Origin: WYZ-LMO2 sp040514265
GTDB taxonomy: Archaea > Halobacteriota > Archaeoglobi > Archaeoglobales > Archaeoglobaceae
Direction of reading: 5' to 3'
Assembly (NCBI GenBank): GCA_040514265.1
Contig: JBEVCD010000022.1
Span: 1 to 29,010 of the forward strand
DNA: 29,010 bases
Below, piece after piece: positions 15,165-22,631 of this stretch. Position numbers and translations under genes: made by a program. The notes under the pieces are model-generated. The model did not search any database, was not told the DNA's origin, and saw nothing but the letters and a program-made list of their open reading frames with translations. Numbering within the stretch: position 1 is the stretch's first letter; every line of letters starts with the position of its first letter.

Positions 15165-16324
15165 ATGAGCGGTTCTATGTCCTCGTCGAACAGCTCTATG
15201 GTCTTTTCGATTCTGGCTCTCTCCGCCTCCTCGATCCCCTCCTTAGCTTCCGTCGCTAGCCTCTGAAGCTCCTTGACGCGGGGAACGTCGGTAACGTTCG
15301 CCAGAACTACGAGTGCCGCAACGTACTTCGTCCTCCTCGTCGGATAATCGCCGGCTCTGACTTCGACCCCCGCTATCTGTTCTTCGAGCCAGAGCTTGGC
15401 TTTCTCCAGCCCCTTCCTGTCGAGGTGCTCGGGCGGACCAGCTACCAGTATCAGCGCCCTTTCAGCACTCTTTATATTGCAGGGGATCGTAAGCCTGCCG
15501 AGTGCAGCCCTCTTTACGAGTGTCGCTATCTTCATGGGTTTGTCGTTCTCCAGAGCTTCTATTTCCTCCTTCTTGAAGAACGGAAGCAGTCTCTTCTTCG
15601 GTGCAGACTCTGCCAGACTCGTGGCGTAGCCTATCGAAGATATTCCCCCGCCGCGCAGCGTGTTTATTACTTCGCTGCTATCCACGACCATCTCCCCGAC
15701 CACATCCTCTTCGATCGGCTCTCCCGCTCTAGCCAGCACGCCGAGCCGCCTCACAATCTCCTCGTTTATCTTCGCGAAGGACTCCCTCAGACTTAGCCCC
15801 TCGAACTTCCAGGCTCCGTTGTCGACGAGGATGAGGTTGTCGACGTACTTGAGGAGAGATATCATGCTCCTCGCCGCGTTCAGCGAGTAGAGCTTACCCT
15901 CTTCGGGAGCCGGCAGTATGCCGAGAGCGTAAACGGGCTCGGAGTACATCTCCTTGAGGTACTTCGCGAGGACCGGCGCACCCCCGCTCCCCGTTCCACC
16001 GCCCAGTCCCGCTATTATGAGAAAGGCATCCATGTCGTGCGTCCCGCGCTCGTCGATAGCGTTCAGGATCGTCTCTATCTCCTCCTCCGCTATTTTTGCG
16101 CCGAGCTTGTTGTCAGTGCCCACACCGTGCCCCTTGACGACGGTCTGACCTATCAGAATGCGATCCTGAACTGGAACGTGCTTCAGTCCGAGAAGATCGG
16201 TCCTCGCCGTGTTAACTGCAAGATGCCGCATTCGGATGTTCGAGCCCCTCCTCTTCTCGTTCTCGATGAACATGTCGAGTATCTTCCCGCCAGCCTGTCC
16301 GAAGCCGATGATGAAGAATCTCAT
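15161..16324 (-). CDS. cetZ: CetZ-type tubulin/FtsZ homologue
   Basis: A 387-residue cytoskeletal GTPase. The N-terminal FIIGFGQAGGKILD nucleotide loop and the tubulin signature GLGGGTGSGG (residues 106-114) define the superfamily. VNTARTDLLGL, the conserved VKGHGVGTDNKLG loop and the long C-terminal half without the FtsZ tail place it in the archaeal CetZ group. CetZ proteins control cell shape and motility in haloarchaea; roles in other archaea are little studied. AGGTGAT lies 3 bases before the ATG and a TATA box is at 16353-16360, so the leader must be very short. UbiX follows in the same transcript. Confidence 0.9.
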   Translation of the reverse strand: MRFFIIGFGQAGGKILDMFIENEKRRGSNIRMRHLAVNTARTDLLGLKHVPVQDRILIGQTVVKGHGVGTDNKLGAKIAEEEIETILNAIDERGTHDMDAFLIIAGLGGGTGSGGAPVLAKYLKEMYSEPVYALGILPAPEEGKLYSLNAARSMISLLKYVDNLILVDNGAWKFEGLSLRESFAKINEEIVRRLGVLARAGEPIEEDVVGEMVVDSSEVINTLRGGGISSIGYATSLAESAPKKRLLPFFKKEEIEALENDKPMKIATLVKRAALGRLTIPCNIKSAERALILVAGPPEHLDRKGLEKAKLWLEEQIAGVEVRAGDYPTRRTKYVAALVVLANVTDVPRVKELQRLATEAKEGIEEAERARIEKTIELFDEDIEPLI

Positions 16325-16352
16325 TCGATCACCTGAAGAGGTTCATTCTTGA

Positions 16353-16360
16353 TTTAAAAA
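16353..16360 (-). promoter_or_regulatory. TATA box of the cetZ-ubiX operon
   Basis: TTTTTAAA on the minus strand begins 36 bases before the cetZ ATG. The expected transcription start leaves a leader of only a few bases that holds the AGGTGAT ribosome-binding sequence. Confidence 0.55.
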
Positions 16361-16445
16361 CTCTTTCGTGTCTCCAGCAGACCTGTAAGCTTAGGCGGTT
16401 GACAGTTCAAGTGTTGAAAGTTATGGTAGGGGTTAGAAGAGGGAG

Positions 16446-16542
16446 TCCCGCCTCCCGGATTCGAACCGGGGACCATGGGCTCTCCGCCGGCTGGCGGAGG
16501 CGCCGGCTACAGGCCCACGCTCTACCGCTGAGCTAAGGCGGG
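16446..16542 (-). tRNA. tRNA-Tyr (GTA) with a 25-base intron
   Basis: The minus strand folds as a full cloverleaf: acceptor CCCGCCT/AGGCGGG with the C1-G72 pair typical of archaeal tRNA-Tyr, D-arm GCTC/GAGC, anticodon stem TGGGC/GCCCA, T-arm CCCGG-TTCGAAT-CCGGG and discriminator A73. The anticodon loop reads CTGTAG, then an insertion at 16482-16506, then A, which gives anticodon GTA with the intron at the canonical position 37/38. The intron is GC-rich and can pair with itself. The first and last bases of the intron are ambiguous by one because G occurs at both borders. CCA is not encoded. A TATA-like TTTTTTAA lies upstream. Confidence 0.93.
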
Positions 16543-16566
16543 TCGTTAGACCTTTCGTTCGTCTGC

Positions 16567-16574
16567 TTAAAAAA
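16567..16574 (-). promoter_or_regulatory. TATA-like element of the tRNA-Tyr gene
   Basis: TTTTTTAA on the minus strand begins 32 bases before the first tRNA base, the normal archaeal spacing for a short 5' leader removed by RNase P. The remaining sequence up to pelota (16575-16678) shows only a small palindrome and no gene. Confidence 0.5.
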
Positions 16575-16678
16575 CTTGCTCCCGACTAAAACGCATTTAT
16601 TTGATTTCAAATCAAGCAAACTTTATGATAGCGTGATTGTGCGAAGCGCTGAAAATGTGGCTCCAGAAGAGGAGTTTG

Positions 16679-17704
16679 CTAGACTTCGAACCTCAGCAGT
16701 GCAGCTATGCCGCCTAGGCTCTGAAGCCTCTTTCCGGGCTCGAACTCCGTGCTCATTATAACCACTCTCCCTCCCGCGTCTTCGACGCCTTTCAGCAGAC
16801 TGTCGACGTCCCACTTTTCACGCTGTTCGATCAGAAACTCATCCGCCACGAGCAGGACTTCCACAGCTCCGTACTCGTATGCTCTCTTAACCTCCTCAAG
16901 CCCGTAGGCGACGCCCCTGCCCTTTGCTATGCCCTCCAGCAACCTCTCGATGAGTTCTGCCTCTTCAGCCAGCCTGACCTCGCCGACGAGTCTGTCGATG
17001 ACCCTCCTCCTCAGAACCTCCGTGAAACCGCGTATACCTATCGAAGACGTGTCCGCTACCACGGCTTTCGAAGCTATCTCCGGATATCTCTCCTTCAGAA
17101 ACTCGTAGAAGTCGTTCTTCGCGAAGCCCGGACCGGCTATGACGAGGTAGCGGAATTCCAGGTTTGAAAGCTTGGATGCAACTTCCCCGAAGAATTCCCT
17201 GCGGGAGTCGAACTCCTTCGAGTAGCTCTGCTTTACCTCGAAAACTTCCTCGATGCCCCACTGTCGCAGAACGCCGGCTACGGCTTCACCCTCCTCTATT
17301 GTTAATATCAGAACCTCCGGCTTCTTCGACTGCTCGACTGCGTAGCGTATCCTTTCGAGCTGCTCGTCTTTCCATTCCCTCTTGACTATGCTCAACTCCC
17401 TGCCGACGGTGATGTTCAGAGTGTGGTAGCCTGACTCGTCGACACCGGCTACGATCCTCCCGGTTATGCGGAGTCTGTTGGCGAAGCGGTGGAACTCGAC
17501 CTTCTCGACCTCGACGCCTATGCGAACTGTCACGAGCTCCTTGTCGCTCCTGAGCTTGTCACCTCGCGAAGCTCTCTTCGTGAGAGCGTAGACAACGTCT
17601 CCCCTCTCTATGACAAAACGGAGGTGCCAGAGGTCGTCGAGAGTCTCGGGGATTAACTTTATCTCCCCCTCTCTTCCCCTCAGGTTTTCCTCGACGATCT
17701 GCAT
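16679..17704 (-). CDS. pelA: Pelota (aPelota/Dom34), ribosome rescue factor
   Basis: A 341-residue protein with the three-domain plan of archaeal Pelota. The N-terminal Sm-like domain (to about 130) includes IPETLDDLWHLRFVIERGDVV; the middle and C-terminal eRF1-like domains include VIAGPGFAKNDFYEFL, VVADTSSIGIRGFTEVL and the late GGIAALLRFEV. It lacks the GGQ motif, as expected. With aEF1A or ABCE1 it splits stalled ribosomes. Its start lies 25 bases inside the 3' end of the CoA-reductase activator gene. No obvious promoter of its own is visible, so it is probably expressed at least partly from the operon upstream. Confidence 0.94.
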   Translation of the reverse strand: MQIVEENLRGREGEIKLIPETLDDLWHLRFVIERGDVVYALTKRASRGDKLRSDKELVTVRIGVEVEKVEFHRFANRLRITGRIVAGVDESGYHTLNITVGRELSIVKREWKDEQLERIRYAVEQSKKPEVLILTIEEGEAVAGVLRQWGIEEVFEVKQSYSKEFDSRREFFGEVASKLSNLEFRYLVIAGPGFAKNDFYEFLKERYPEIASKAVVADTSSIGIRGFTEVLRRRVIDRLVGEVRLAEEAELIERLLEGIAKGRGVAYGLEEVKRAYEYGAVEVLLVADEFLIEQREKWDVDSLLKGVEDAGGRVVIMSTEFEPGKRLQSLGGIAALLRFEV

Positions 17705-18444
17705 GCTATCAGCGCCGCTCCGAGCGCTCCGATTATCTGGGGCTCCTGCGGAACGAGGATCCTGACGCCGAGCAGCTCTTGGAGGGCTCTCCTCACGCCC
17801 CTGTTCTTCGCGACCCCTCCGCTCATCACGACGTCCGGCTTAATGCCAACTCTCTGCGCCATCGCAGCTATGCGCGACGCTATTGCGTTGTGGACGCCGG
17901 CGACTATATTTTCAACCTTCTCCCCCCTCGCGAGGTGGCTTATGACTTCCGACTCCGCGAACACCGTGCAGGTTGAGGATATGCTCACCGGACTGTCCGC
18001 TTTGGCGTCGAGCTCGCCGAGCTCTTCAACGCTGACTCCGAGAGCTGAAGCCATGACCTCCAGGAACCTCCCCGTTCCGGCTGCACACTTGTCGTTCATA
18101 ACAAAGTTTTCGACGCCGTCTCCAACTGCTATAACCTTGCTGTCCTGTCCGCCAATGTCTATGACAGTCCTGCAGTTCGGAAAAACGTGCTTGGCTCCCA
18201 GGGCGTGGCAGGTTATTTCCGTAACGGTTCTGTCGGCGAAGCTCACCTTCTTCCTTCCGTAGCCCGTCGCAACCACATACTCAACCTCGACGCCAGCCTT
18301 CTTCACAGCCTCCTCGAAGACCCTCTCTGCCGATTTTTCGAGGTCGGGTGAGACCTTCGCGACGCTGTAGGCTAGAACCTTACCGTCCTCGACGATTACG
18401 CACTTCGCCGTGAGCGAACCGACGTCTACGCCCGCGCAGATCAT
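17680..18444 (-). CDS. ATP-dependent activator, BadF/BadG/BcrA/HgdC family
   Basis: A 254-residue ASKHA-fold ATPase of the 2-hydroxyacyl-CoA dehydratase/benzoyl-CoA reductase activator family. It shows the N-terminal AGVDVGSLTAK phosphate loop, VIDIGGQDSK (second phosphate loop), MSGGVAKNRGV, and the two cysteines of the subunit-bridging [4Fe-4S] cluster: Cys120 in NDKCAAGTGRFLE and Cys159 in SSTCTVFAESE. The homodimer uses ATP to push one low-potential electron into the partner component. Its length is that of HgdC-type activators (about 260). It overlaps the HgdB-like gene by 4 bases and pelota by 25. Only one such ATPase is encoded here, whereas ATP-dependent benzoyl-CoA reductase of the Thauera type has two. 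Confidence 0.92.
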   Translation of the reverse strand: MICAGVDVGSLTAKCVIVEDGKVLAYSVAKVSPDLEKSAERVFEEAVKKAGVEVEYVVATGYGRKKVSFADRTVTEITCHALGAKHVFPNCRTVIDIGGQDSKVIAVGDGVENFVMNDKCAAGTGRFLEVMASALGVSVEELGELDAKADSPVSISSTCTVFAESEVISHLARGEKVENIVAGVHNAIASRIAAMAQRVGIKPDVVMSGGVAKNRGVRRALQELLGVRILVPQEPQIIGALGAALIACRSSRKT

Positions 18445-19613
18445 CTCAGCATCTCGATGAACGCTTCAAGTCTCGTCTCCACCTGAGCTTCGCTGAAAGC
18501 TCTCTCGTCTACCATGTCCGCTTCGATTACGACGCTCGGAACTTCGATCATCTTCTGGAGCTCGTACTGACCGAAGGAGTAAGGCTTGCAGCTCCTGTTG
18601 GAGTGTATTACGACGCCGTCGACGTCGTAGGTGTTCACGAGCTCGTTTATGGCTGCAGCCATGTGTTCGAGTCCGACGTTGAGGTATATGAAGGTGTAAG
18701 TTTCCGCGATGCTCCTCAGCAGGTCGCTCCTGTCCTTAACCACGAGCCACCCCCAGGCGTTCGTGTAGGTATCGGCAACAACGCAAGTCCTTCGGGCTGC
18801 GAAAAACTCTCCAAGCCAGCGGAGGCGGTACCATATCGGTATGTTGTCCCACAGTAGTCTCACTTCCTCACCGTCCACGGCTGCAACGCCGTTCCGCACT
18901 CTCTCTTCGAGCTCCTCCTTCAGTTCCTCGTAGAACCTGATTGGATACTCTGTCCCCCTCAGACAGACGATCGGCGCCATGTTGATGAAGGCATCGAAGC
19001 ACGTGAGAGGCGAGGGTTTGTGCCTGCCCATCAGCAGCGCATCCTTGTAGGCTCTGACTCCTAGCAGTGCGAGTTCGAGAGTCTTTCTGAGCTTCGAATC
19101 TTCGAGCTGTCTGCCGGTGAGCCTTTCAACGAAGTCCACGAAGTCGACGAGCTGGTCGTGGACGTAGTCGATGTAGCTCTCCTTAAGCTCTTTCCTAACG
19201 AACGGCGTGTCGAGGATGAAGAGTGGAACCTTGAATATCCTGCTCAGGACCTCGTACCACTTCACCACGGTGTTGCATATGTTGTTGCAGGCGAACAGAA
19301 AGCTTGGCTTCGGAAGTCCGCCTATAGGACTCGTTCCGGCGAGGACGCAGCCTATGTCGCACCTCGCGTAAGAGCACAGATCCCTCGAGAACCCCACTCT
19401 CTCGGCGAACTCCGAATAGTAAGAACCCTGCTTCGCCGCTCCGACGAGGGCTGCGTGGTTCTCCGGATACGCCGGATAAACGTCCATCGCGTAGAGTATC
19501 TCCACTGGGGCACCGCTCGTTATCCAGGCTACGTGCTCGGCTTGGAACCCCATCATGTAGTAGCCCATCATCAGCTGCCTCATCCTGTCGTTGGACTTCA
19601 GCTTCTTTATCAT
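18441..19613 (-). CDS. 2-hydroxyacyl-CoA dehydratase/benzoyl-CoA reductase-type subunit (390 aa)
   Basis: A member of the HgdB/BcrB family (PF06050). The N-terminal third has clustered cysteines (Cys80, 85, 89, 109, 113) in CSYARCDIGCV and CNNICN; the C-terminal third has HSNRSCKPYSFGQ (Cys342) and the family-typical ending VETRLEAFIEML. Such subunits hold [4Fe-4S] or double-cubane clusters and take electrons from the activator to reduce an acyl-CoA or similar substrate. It is flanked by a second family member upstream and the activator downstream, each with a 4-base overlap. The substrate cannot be named: 2-hydroxyacyl-CoA dehydration, aryl-CoA reduction or a double-cubane reductase are all open. 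Confidence 0.87.
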   Translation of the reverse strand: MIKKLKSNDRMRQLMMGYYMMGFQAEHVAWITSGAPVEILYAMDVYPAYPENHAALVGAAKQGSYYSEFAERVGFSRDLCSYARCDIGCVLAGTSPIGGLPKPSFLFACNNICNTVVKWYEVLSRIFKVPLFILDTPFVRKELKESYIDYVHDQLVDFVDFVERLTGRQLEDSKLRKTLELALLGVRAYKDALLMGRHKPSPLTCFDAFINMAPIVCLRGTEYPIRFYEELKEELEERVRNGVAAVDGEEVRLLWDNIPIWYRLRWLGEFFAARRTCVVADTYTNAWGWLVVKDRSDLLRSIAETYTFIYLNVGLEHMAAAINELVNTYDVDGVVIHSNRSCKPYSFGQYELQKMIEVPSVVIEADMVDERAFSEAQVETRLEAFIEMLR

Positions 19614-20587
19614 GCTATCACCTCGTAAAAGGCTTCTAATCTAGTTCTGAGCTGCTCGTAACTCGCGATCGGAAATTCAAGTTCGAGCAGCAGGGTCTTC
19701 TTGCCCATCTCTTCGAGCTTTTCCTTCAGCTGGGGGTAATCGAAGAAGTGTGGGTCGCAGAACTTGAGGAGCAGAAATACCACACCGTCGCAGTCTTCGG
19801 CTAATTTCAGAACCCTCTTAAACCTCCTCTCGCCGTCGTAGTGCTTCGTGGGGCATTCAGCTTTTTCGAAGTACTTCCTCGCTATGTATTCGATGCAGTC
19901 GTCGAAGGTTTCGAGCTTTACGTCCGGGTAGCTGAAGGTGAAGAAGCGCGAGCCCGTGCAGAGGTCGTCCTTTATCGCGAAGCCCACATCTTCGAAAAGC
20001 CTTATGACGTCGACGAATGGACACACGCTCCCGGTGATGAGGACCTTAGGACGATCGTCGCCCTTCTCAGGCTCGGGCAGGATTTCGAGCGCTTTATCGA
20101 CGCGCATCTGCTGAACCTTCAGCAGAAGCTCGTAGTCCGGCTTGGAAGCGAAGATCTCGGCGAGTTTTTCCTCAAGCTGCCTGTAGAGCTCTATCGCCTC
20201 TCTCAGACTTTCGAAGCTTAGCTCTCCTCCCCACTCTTCAAGCTTCGCCGCAAAATCCCTGAGTTCGGAGATCATGAATCTCAAACTCTTCTCACTCACC
20301 CTCGTCGGAAATTCGAGGCTGTAAACCTTCATCCCCGTGCTTCGTTCCCATATGTCGGCTAGGCGCATCAGCGTGTCGCAGCTCCTCGTGAAAACCACCG
20401 CATCGACTTCCAACTCGGCTCGAAGCGCTCTCTCCAAAGCTCCTCTCGCCTGAGAGCACGCGTAGCTCTGAATGTGAGCGTTTGCAAAGCTTATCGGTGT
20501 GTTTCCGGCTAGTATTCTGACCGGAGTGAATCCAGCAGCGTCGATCATCTCCTTCGGCGTGAACGTGCAGAGGTAACCGATGCGCAT
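19610..20587 (-). CDS. 2-hydroxyacyl-CoA dehydratase/benzoyl-CoA reductase-type subunit (325 aa)
   Basis: The second, shorter PF06050-type subunit and first gene of the operon. It has YLCTFTPKEMIDAAGFTPVR at the start, SYACSQARGAL (Cys44), FTRSCDTLMRLADIW (Cys70) and KFCDPHFFDYPQLKE (Cys277), three cysteines at the positions that usually hold a [4Fe-4S] cluster in this family, and the ending LRTRLEAFYEV. It would form a heterodimer with the downstream 390-residue subunit. At 325 residues it is at the short end for the family. A TATA element 29 bases upstream predicts a leaderless operon transcript of four genes that ends with pelota. Confidence 0.87.
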   Translation of the reverse strand: MRIGYLCTFTPKEMIDAAGFTPVRILAGNTPISFANAHIQSYACSQARGALERALRAELEVDAVVFTRSCDTLMRLADIWERSTGMKVYSLEFPTRVSEKSLRFMISELRDFAAKLEEWGGELSFESLREAIELYRQLEEKLAEIFASKPDYELLLKVQQMRVDKALEILPEPEKGDDRPKVLITGSVCPFVDVIRLFEDVGFAIKDDLCTGSRFFTFSYPDVKLETFDDCIEYIARKYFEKAECPTKHYDGERRFKRVLKLAEDCDGVVFLLLKFCDPHFFDYPQLKEKLEEMGKKTLLLELEFPIASYEQLRTRLEAFYEVIA

Positions 20588-20608
20588 AGTTCGAGCACGA
20601 AAAATTCA

Positions 20609-20616
20609 CTAAAAAA
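20609..20616 (-). promoter_or_regulatory. TATA-like element of the dehydratase/reductase-pelota operon
   Basis: TTTTTTAG on the minus strand begins 29 bases before the ATG at 20587. It lies in the 156-base divergent spacer shared with the pyrophosphatase gene. For that gene AATAAAATTT near 20698-20707 is a weaker candidate. Confidence 0.5.
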
Positions 20617-20743
20617 TTTTCCGCTTTCGATGAATTCGAATTTCTCAGCAGTTCAGCAGCTGTCAGGCGCAAGGATTTCGCCCGAACCGAGAGGAGGAAT
20701 AAAATTTCGAAAGGGTTATCAATGTCTCCGCGGAACAACCACC

Positions 20744-21715
20744 ATGAGCGAGCACGTAGCTTATGTCGTCGGGCACCGCAACCCCGACACGGATACCGTT
20801 TGTTCCGCGATAGCCTTCGCCTACCTCTGGAACAAGTGGAAGGAGACCGGAAAGTTCTCGAAGTTGATGAAGATAGACGTCGAGGCAAAGCCAGCCGCTC
20901 AGGGTGAGCTCAACGCTGAAACGAAGTTCGTTCTTGAGAAGTTCGGAATCGAGAAGCCGGAAATAGTCACGGATGCGAGCGGTAAGAAGGTCATACTCGT
21001 CGACCACAGCGAGAGGTCCCAGAGCCTGGAAAACATAGACAAAGCCGAGATACTCGCGATAATCGACCACCACAAGATCGGCGACATCACGACGCCGCAG
21101 CCGATCCTGTTCATAAACCTGCCCGCTGGCTGCACAGCTTCGGTTATAAAGAAGCTCTTCGATCTCACAGGCGTCGAGATACCGAAGGAAATAGCCGGAA
21201 TACTTTTAGCAGCTATTCTCAGCGACACGGTCGTGTTCAAGTCGGCAACGACCACGGAGTTCGACAAGCAGGTAGCCGAGGAGCTTGCAAAAATAGTCGG
21301 GGTGGAGGACATAACGAAGTTCGGAATAGAGATCAAGTCGAAGCTCTCCGACGTCAGCGGAATGTCCGCGATCGAGATAATCAAGAGAGACTTCAAAGAC
21401 TTCGACATGAGCGGAAAGAAGGTCGGGATAGGGCAGATAGAGCTCGTGGACCTCTCGCTGATAGAGAACCGCATAGACGAGATCTACGAGGAACTCAAAA
21501 AGATCAAGAGCGAGGGCGGCTACCACAGTGTCTTCCTGATGCTCACGGACATAATGAAAGAGGGGACCGAGCTGCTGGCAGTAACTGATGCACCGGAGGT
21601 GGTGGAGAAAGCTTTCGGAAAGAAGCTCGAAGGTCGCAGCGTCTGGCTCGACGGCGTGATGAGCAGAAAGAAGCAGGTCGTACCGCCTCTCGAAAAAGCC
21701 TTCGCCGAACTATAA
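20744..21715 (+). CDS. ppaC: Manganese-dependent inorganic pyrophosphatase (family II, DHH)
   Basis: A 323-residue family II pyrophosphatase. The N-terminal DHH domain gives GHRNPDTDTVCSA (His11, Asp15, Asp17), VDHSE (Asp87) and IIDHH (108-110), the metal ligands; the C-terminal domain ends with the substrate-binding SRKKQ (307-311) and VVPPLEKAF. It hydrolyses pyrophosphate made by ligases, tRNA charging and nucleic acid synthesis. The ATG at 20744 is chosen because homologous sequence begins at EHVAYVVGHRNPDTD; the upstream in-frame extension to 20630 has no family character and covers the promoter zone. A T-run follows the stop at once. Confidence 0.95.
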   Translation: MSEHVAYVVGHRNPDTDTVCSAIAFAYLWNKWKETGKFSKLMKIDVEAKPAAQGELNAETKFVLEKFGIEKPEIVTDASGKKVILVDHSERSQSLENIDKAEILAIIDHHKIGDITTPQPILFINLPAGCTASVIKKLFDLTGVEIPKEIAGILLAAILSDTVVFKSATTTEFDKQVAEELAKIVGVEDITKFGIEIKSKLSDVSGMSAIEIIKRDFKDFDMSGKKVGIGQIELVDLSLIENRIDEIYEELKKIKSEGGYHSVFLMLTDIMKEGTELLAVTDAPEVVEKAFGKKLEGRSVWLDGVMSRKKQVVPPLEKAFAEL

Positions 21716-21721
21716 TTTTTT
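21716..21721 (+). terminator. Oligo-T terminator after ppaC
   Basis: Six T residues follow directly after the TAA stop. T-runs without a stem are typical archaeal termination signals. The gene on the other strand ends only 4 bases away, so the two transcripts meet here. Confidence 0.5.
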
Positions 21722-22631
21722 ATCCGACTTCCTTGAATCTCACAGTCTTGAATATCACCACCAGCTCCGACAAAACTTCCTGTTTCAGCTTTACTGTTGG
21801 GTTCCACGCCGTGTAGCAGCTCGTGTGGGCTGTAAGGCTGAAGTCGAGCGAGGTGTTGAAGTGTCCGCTGTGTCTGTCGAAGAACCTGCACCAGGCGTCC
21901 CCGTTCTCAGTGTCCCGGATTATTACGTAGATGTCGTCGAAGCCTGCGAGGTTTCTCAAATCGACGCGCGTGAAGCTGTATTCCCCCTCCTCGACGAGGA
22001 ACCTGAACCAGCCGGCGCCGGAGGCGGAGAGATTACCTTCGAGGATTGGGATCGTCATGACGAGAAACGAAGATCCGGTGGCGATCGTGGCGTTGTAGAG
22101 TATCCGCGGCTCGTAGAGGAGCCTAGAATAATCCTGCCCGTAGTATCTCGAAAAAACGCTTCCGGCTTCGATGCTCAGCCCCCACTTCCCGCGTTCGGAG
22201 AACGTGAGCCTACCGACCTCTCTGCTTACGACGCAGGCAGAGTAGTTGTAGCTACCCGAACAGCTCCCGCTCAGGCTCACTTCTCCGTTCGTGAGGTTCA
22301 GACACGCGGGGGTGAAGCCCTCGCCGCACTGAAGCGTCGCGGGATTGCTGTAGTTCACGAACGCTAAGATGAACTCCGGGTCGCCCTCTTCCAAATTCAG
22401 AGTTCCGCCCTGCAGCTCCATTTCCACGCTCTGCGCGGGAACCTCCCCGAAGGCTACGGAGTGGATTATGTACTGAATTCTCTTGAAGCTCTGCTCGAGA
22501 CTCTCCGACATGACACTCCTCCTGAACTCGTCGACCATCGAGTTTACTTGGACGAAAACTATTGCCAGAACTGTCATCACGATTCCGAAGATATAGATGT
22601 ACCCCAGAACCTCCGAGACCGCTTTCGACAT
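21720..22631 (-). CDS. Pilin-like secreted protein F (AVSEVLG N-terminus, 303 aa)
   Basis: The N-terminus MSKAVSEVLGYIYIFGIVMTVLAIVFV is a class III (type IV prepilin-like) signal: a basic residue, a cleavage site after KA, a Ser-Glu motif, then a hydrophobic helix. The rest is a predicted beta-rich extracellular domain with several N-glycosylation sequons (NYS, NLT, NTS) and cysteines spread along it (CGEGFTPAC, CSGSYNYSAC). I take it for an archaeal pilin-like protein of the haloarchaeal DUF7289 kind; the family is from memory. It is the last gene of a six-gene operon and begins at a TGATG junction. It is probably anchored in the membrane or assembled into a filament by archaeal PilBC/PibD proteins, which are not in this window. 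Confidence 0.72.
   Translation of the reverse strand: MSKAVSEVLGYIYIFGIVMTVLAIVFVQVNSMVDEFRRSVMSESLEQSFKRIQYIIHSVAFGEVPAQSVEMELQGGTLNLEEGDPEFILAFVNYSNPATLQCGEGFTPACLNLTNGEVSLSGSCSGSYNYSACVVSREVGRLTFSERGKWGLSIEAGSVFSRYYGQDYSRLLYEPRILYNATIATGSSFLVMTIPILEGNLSASGAGWFRFLVEEGEYSFTRVDLRNLAGFDDIYVIIRDTENGDAWCRFFDRHSGHFNTSLDFSLTAHTSCYTAWNPTVKLKQEVLSELVVIFKTVRFKEVG

Noticed and set aside
16401..16420. TTCAA-GTG-TTGAA inverted repeat downstream of tRNA-Tyr
   Set aside because: The arms are only 5 bases and the site lies between transcript ends; chance occurrence is likely.
17680..20587. Complete benzoyl-CoA reductase (BcrABCD)
   Set aside because: Only one ATPase subunit is present and the two other subunits are not specific for BcrB and BcrC, so a named benzoyl-CoA reductase is not supported.
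20630..20743. N-terminal extension of the pyrophosphatase
   Set aside because: The extra 38 codons show no family similarity and lie in the promoter region; the family starts at the ATG at 20744.
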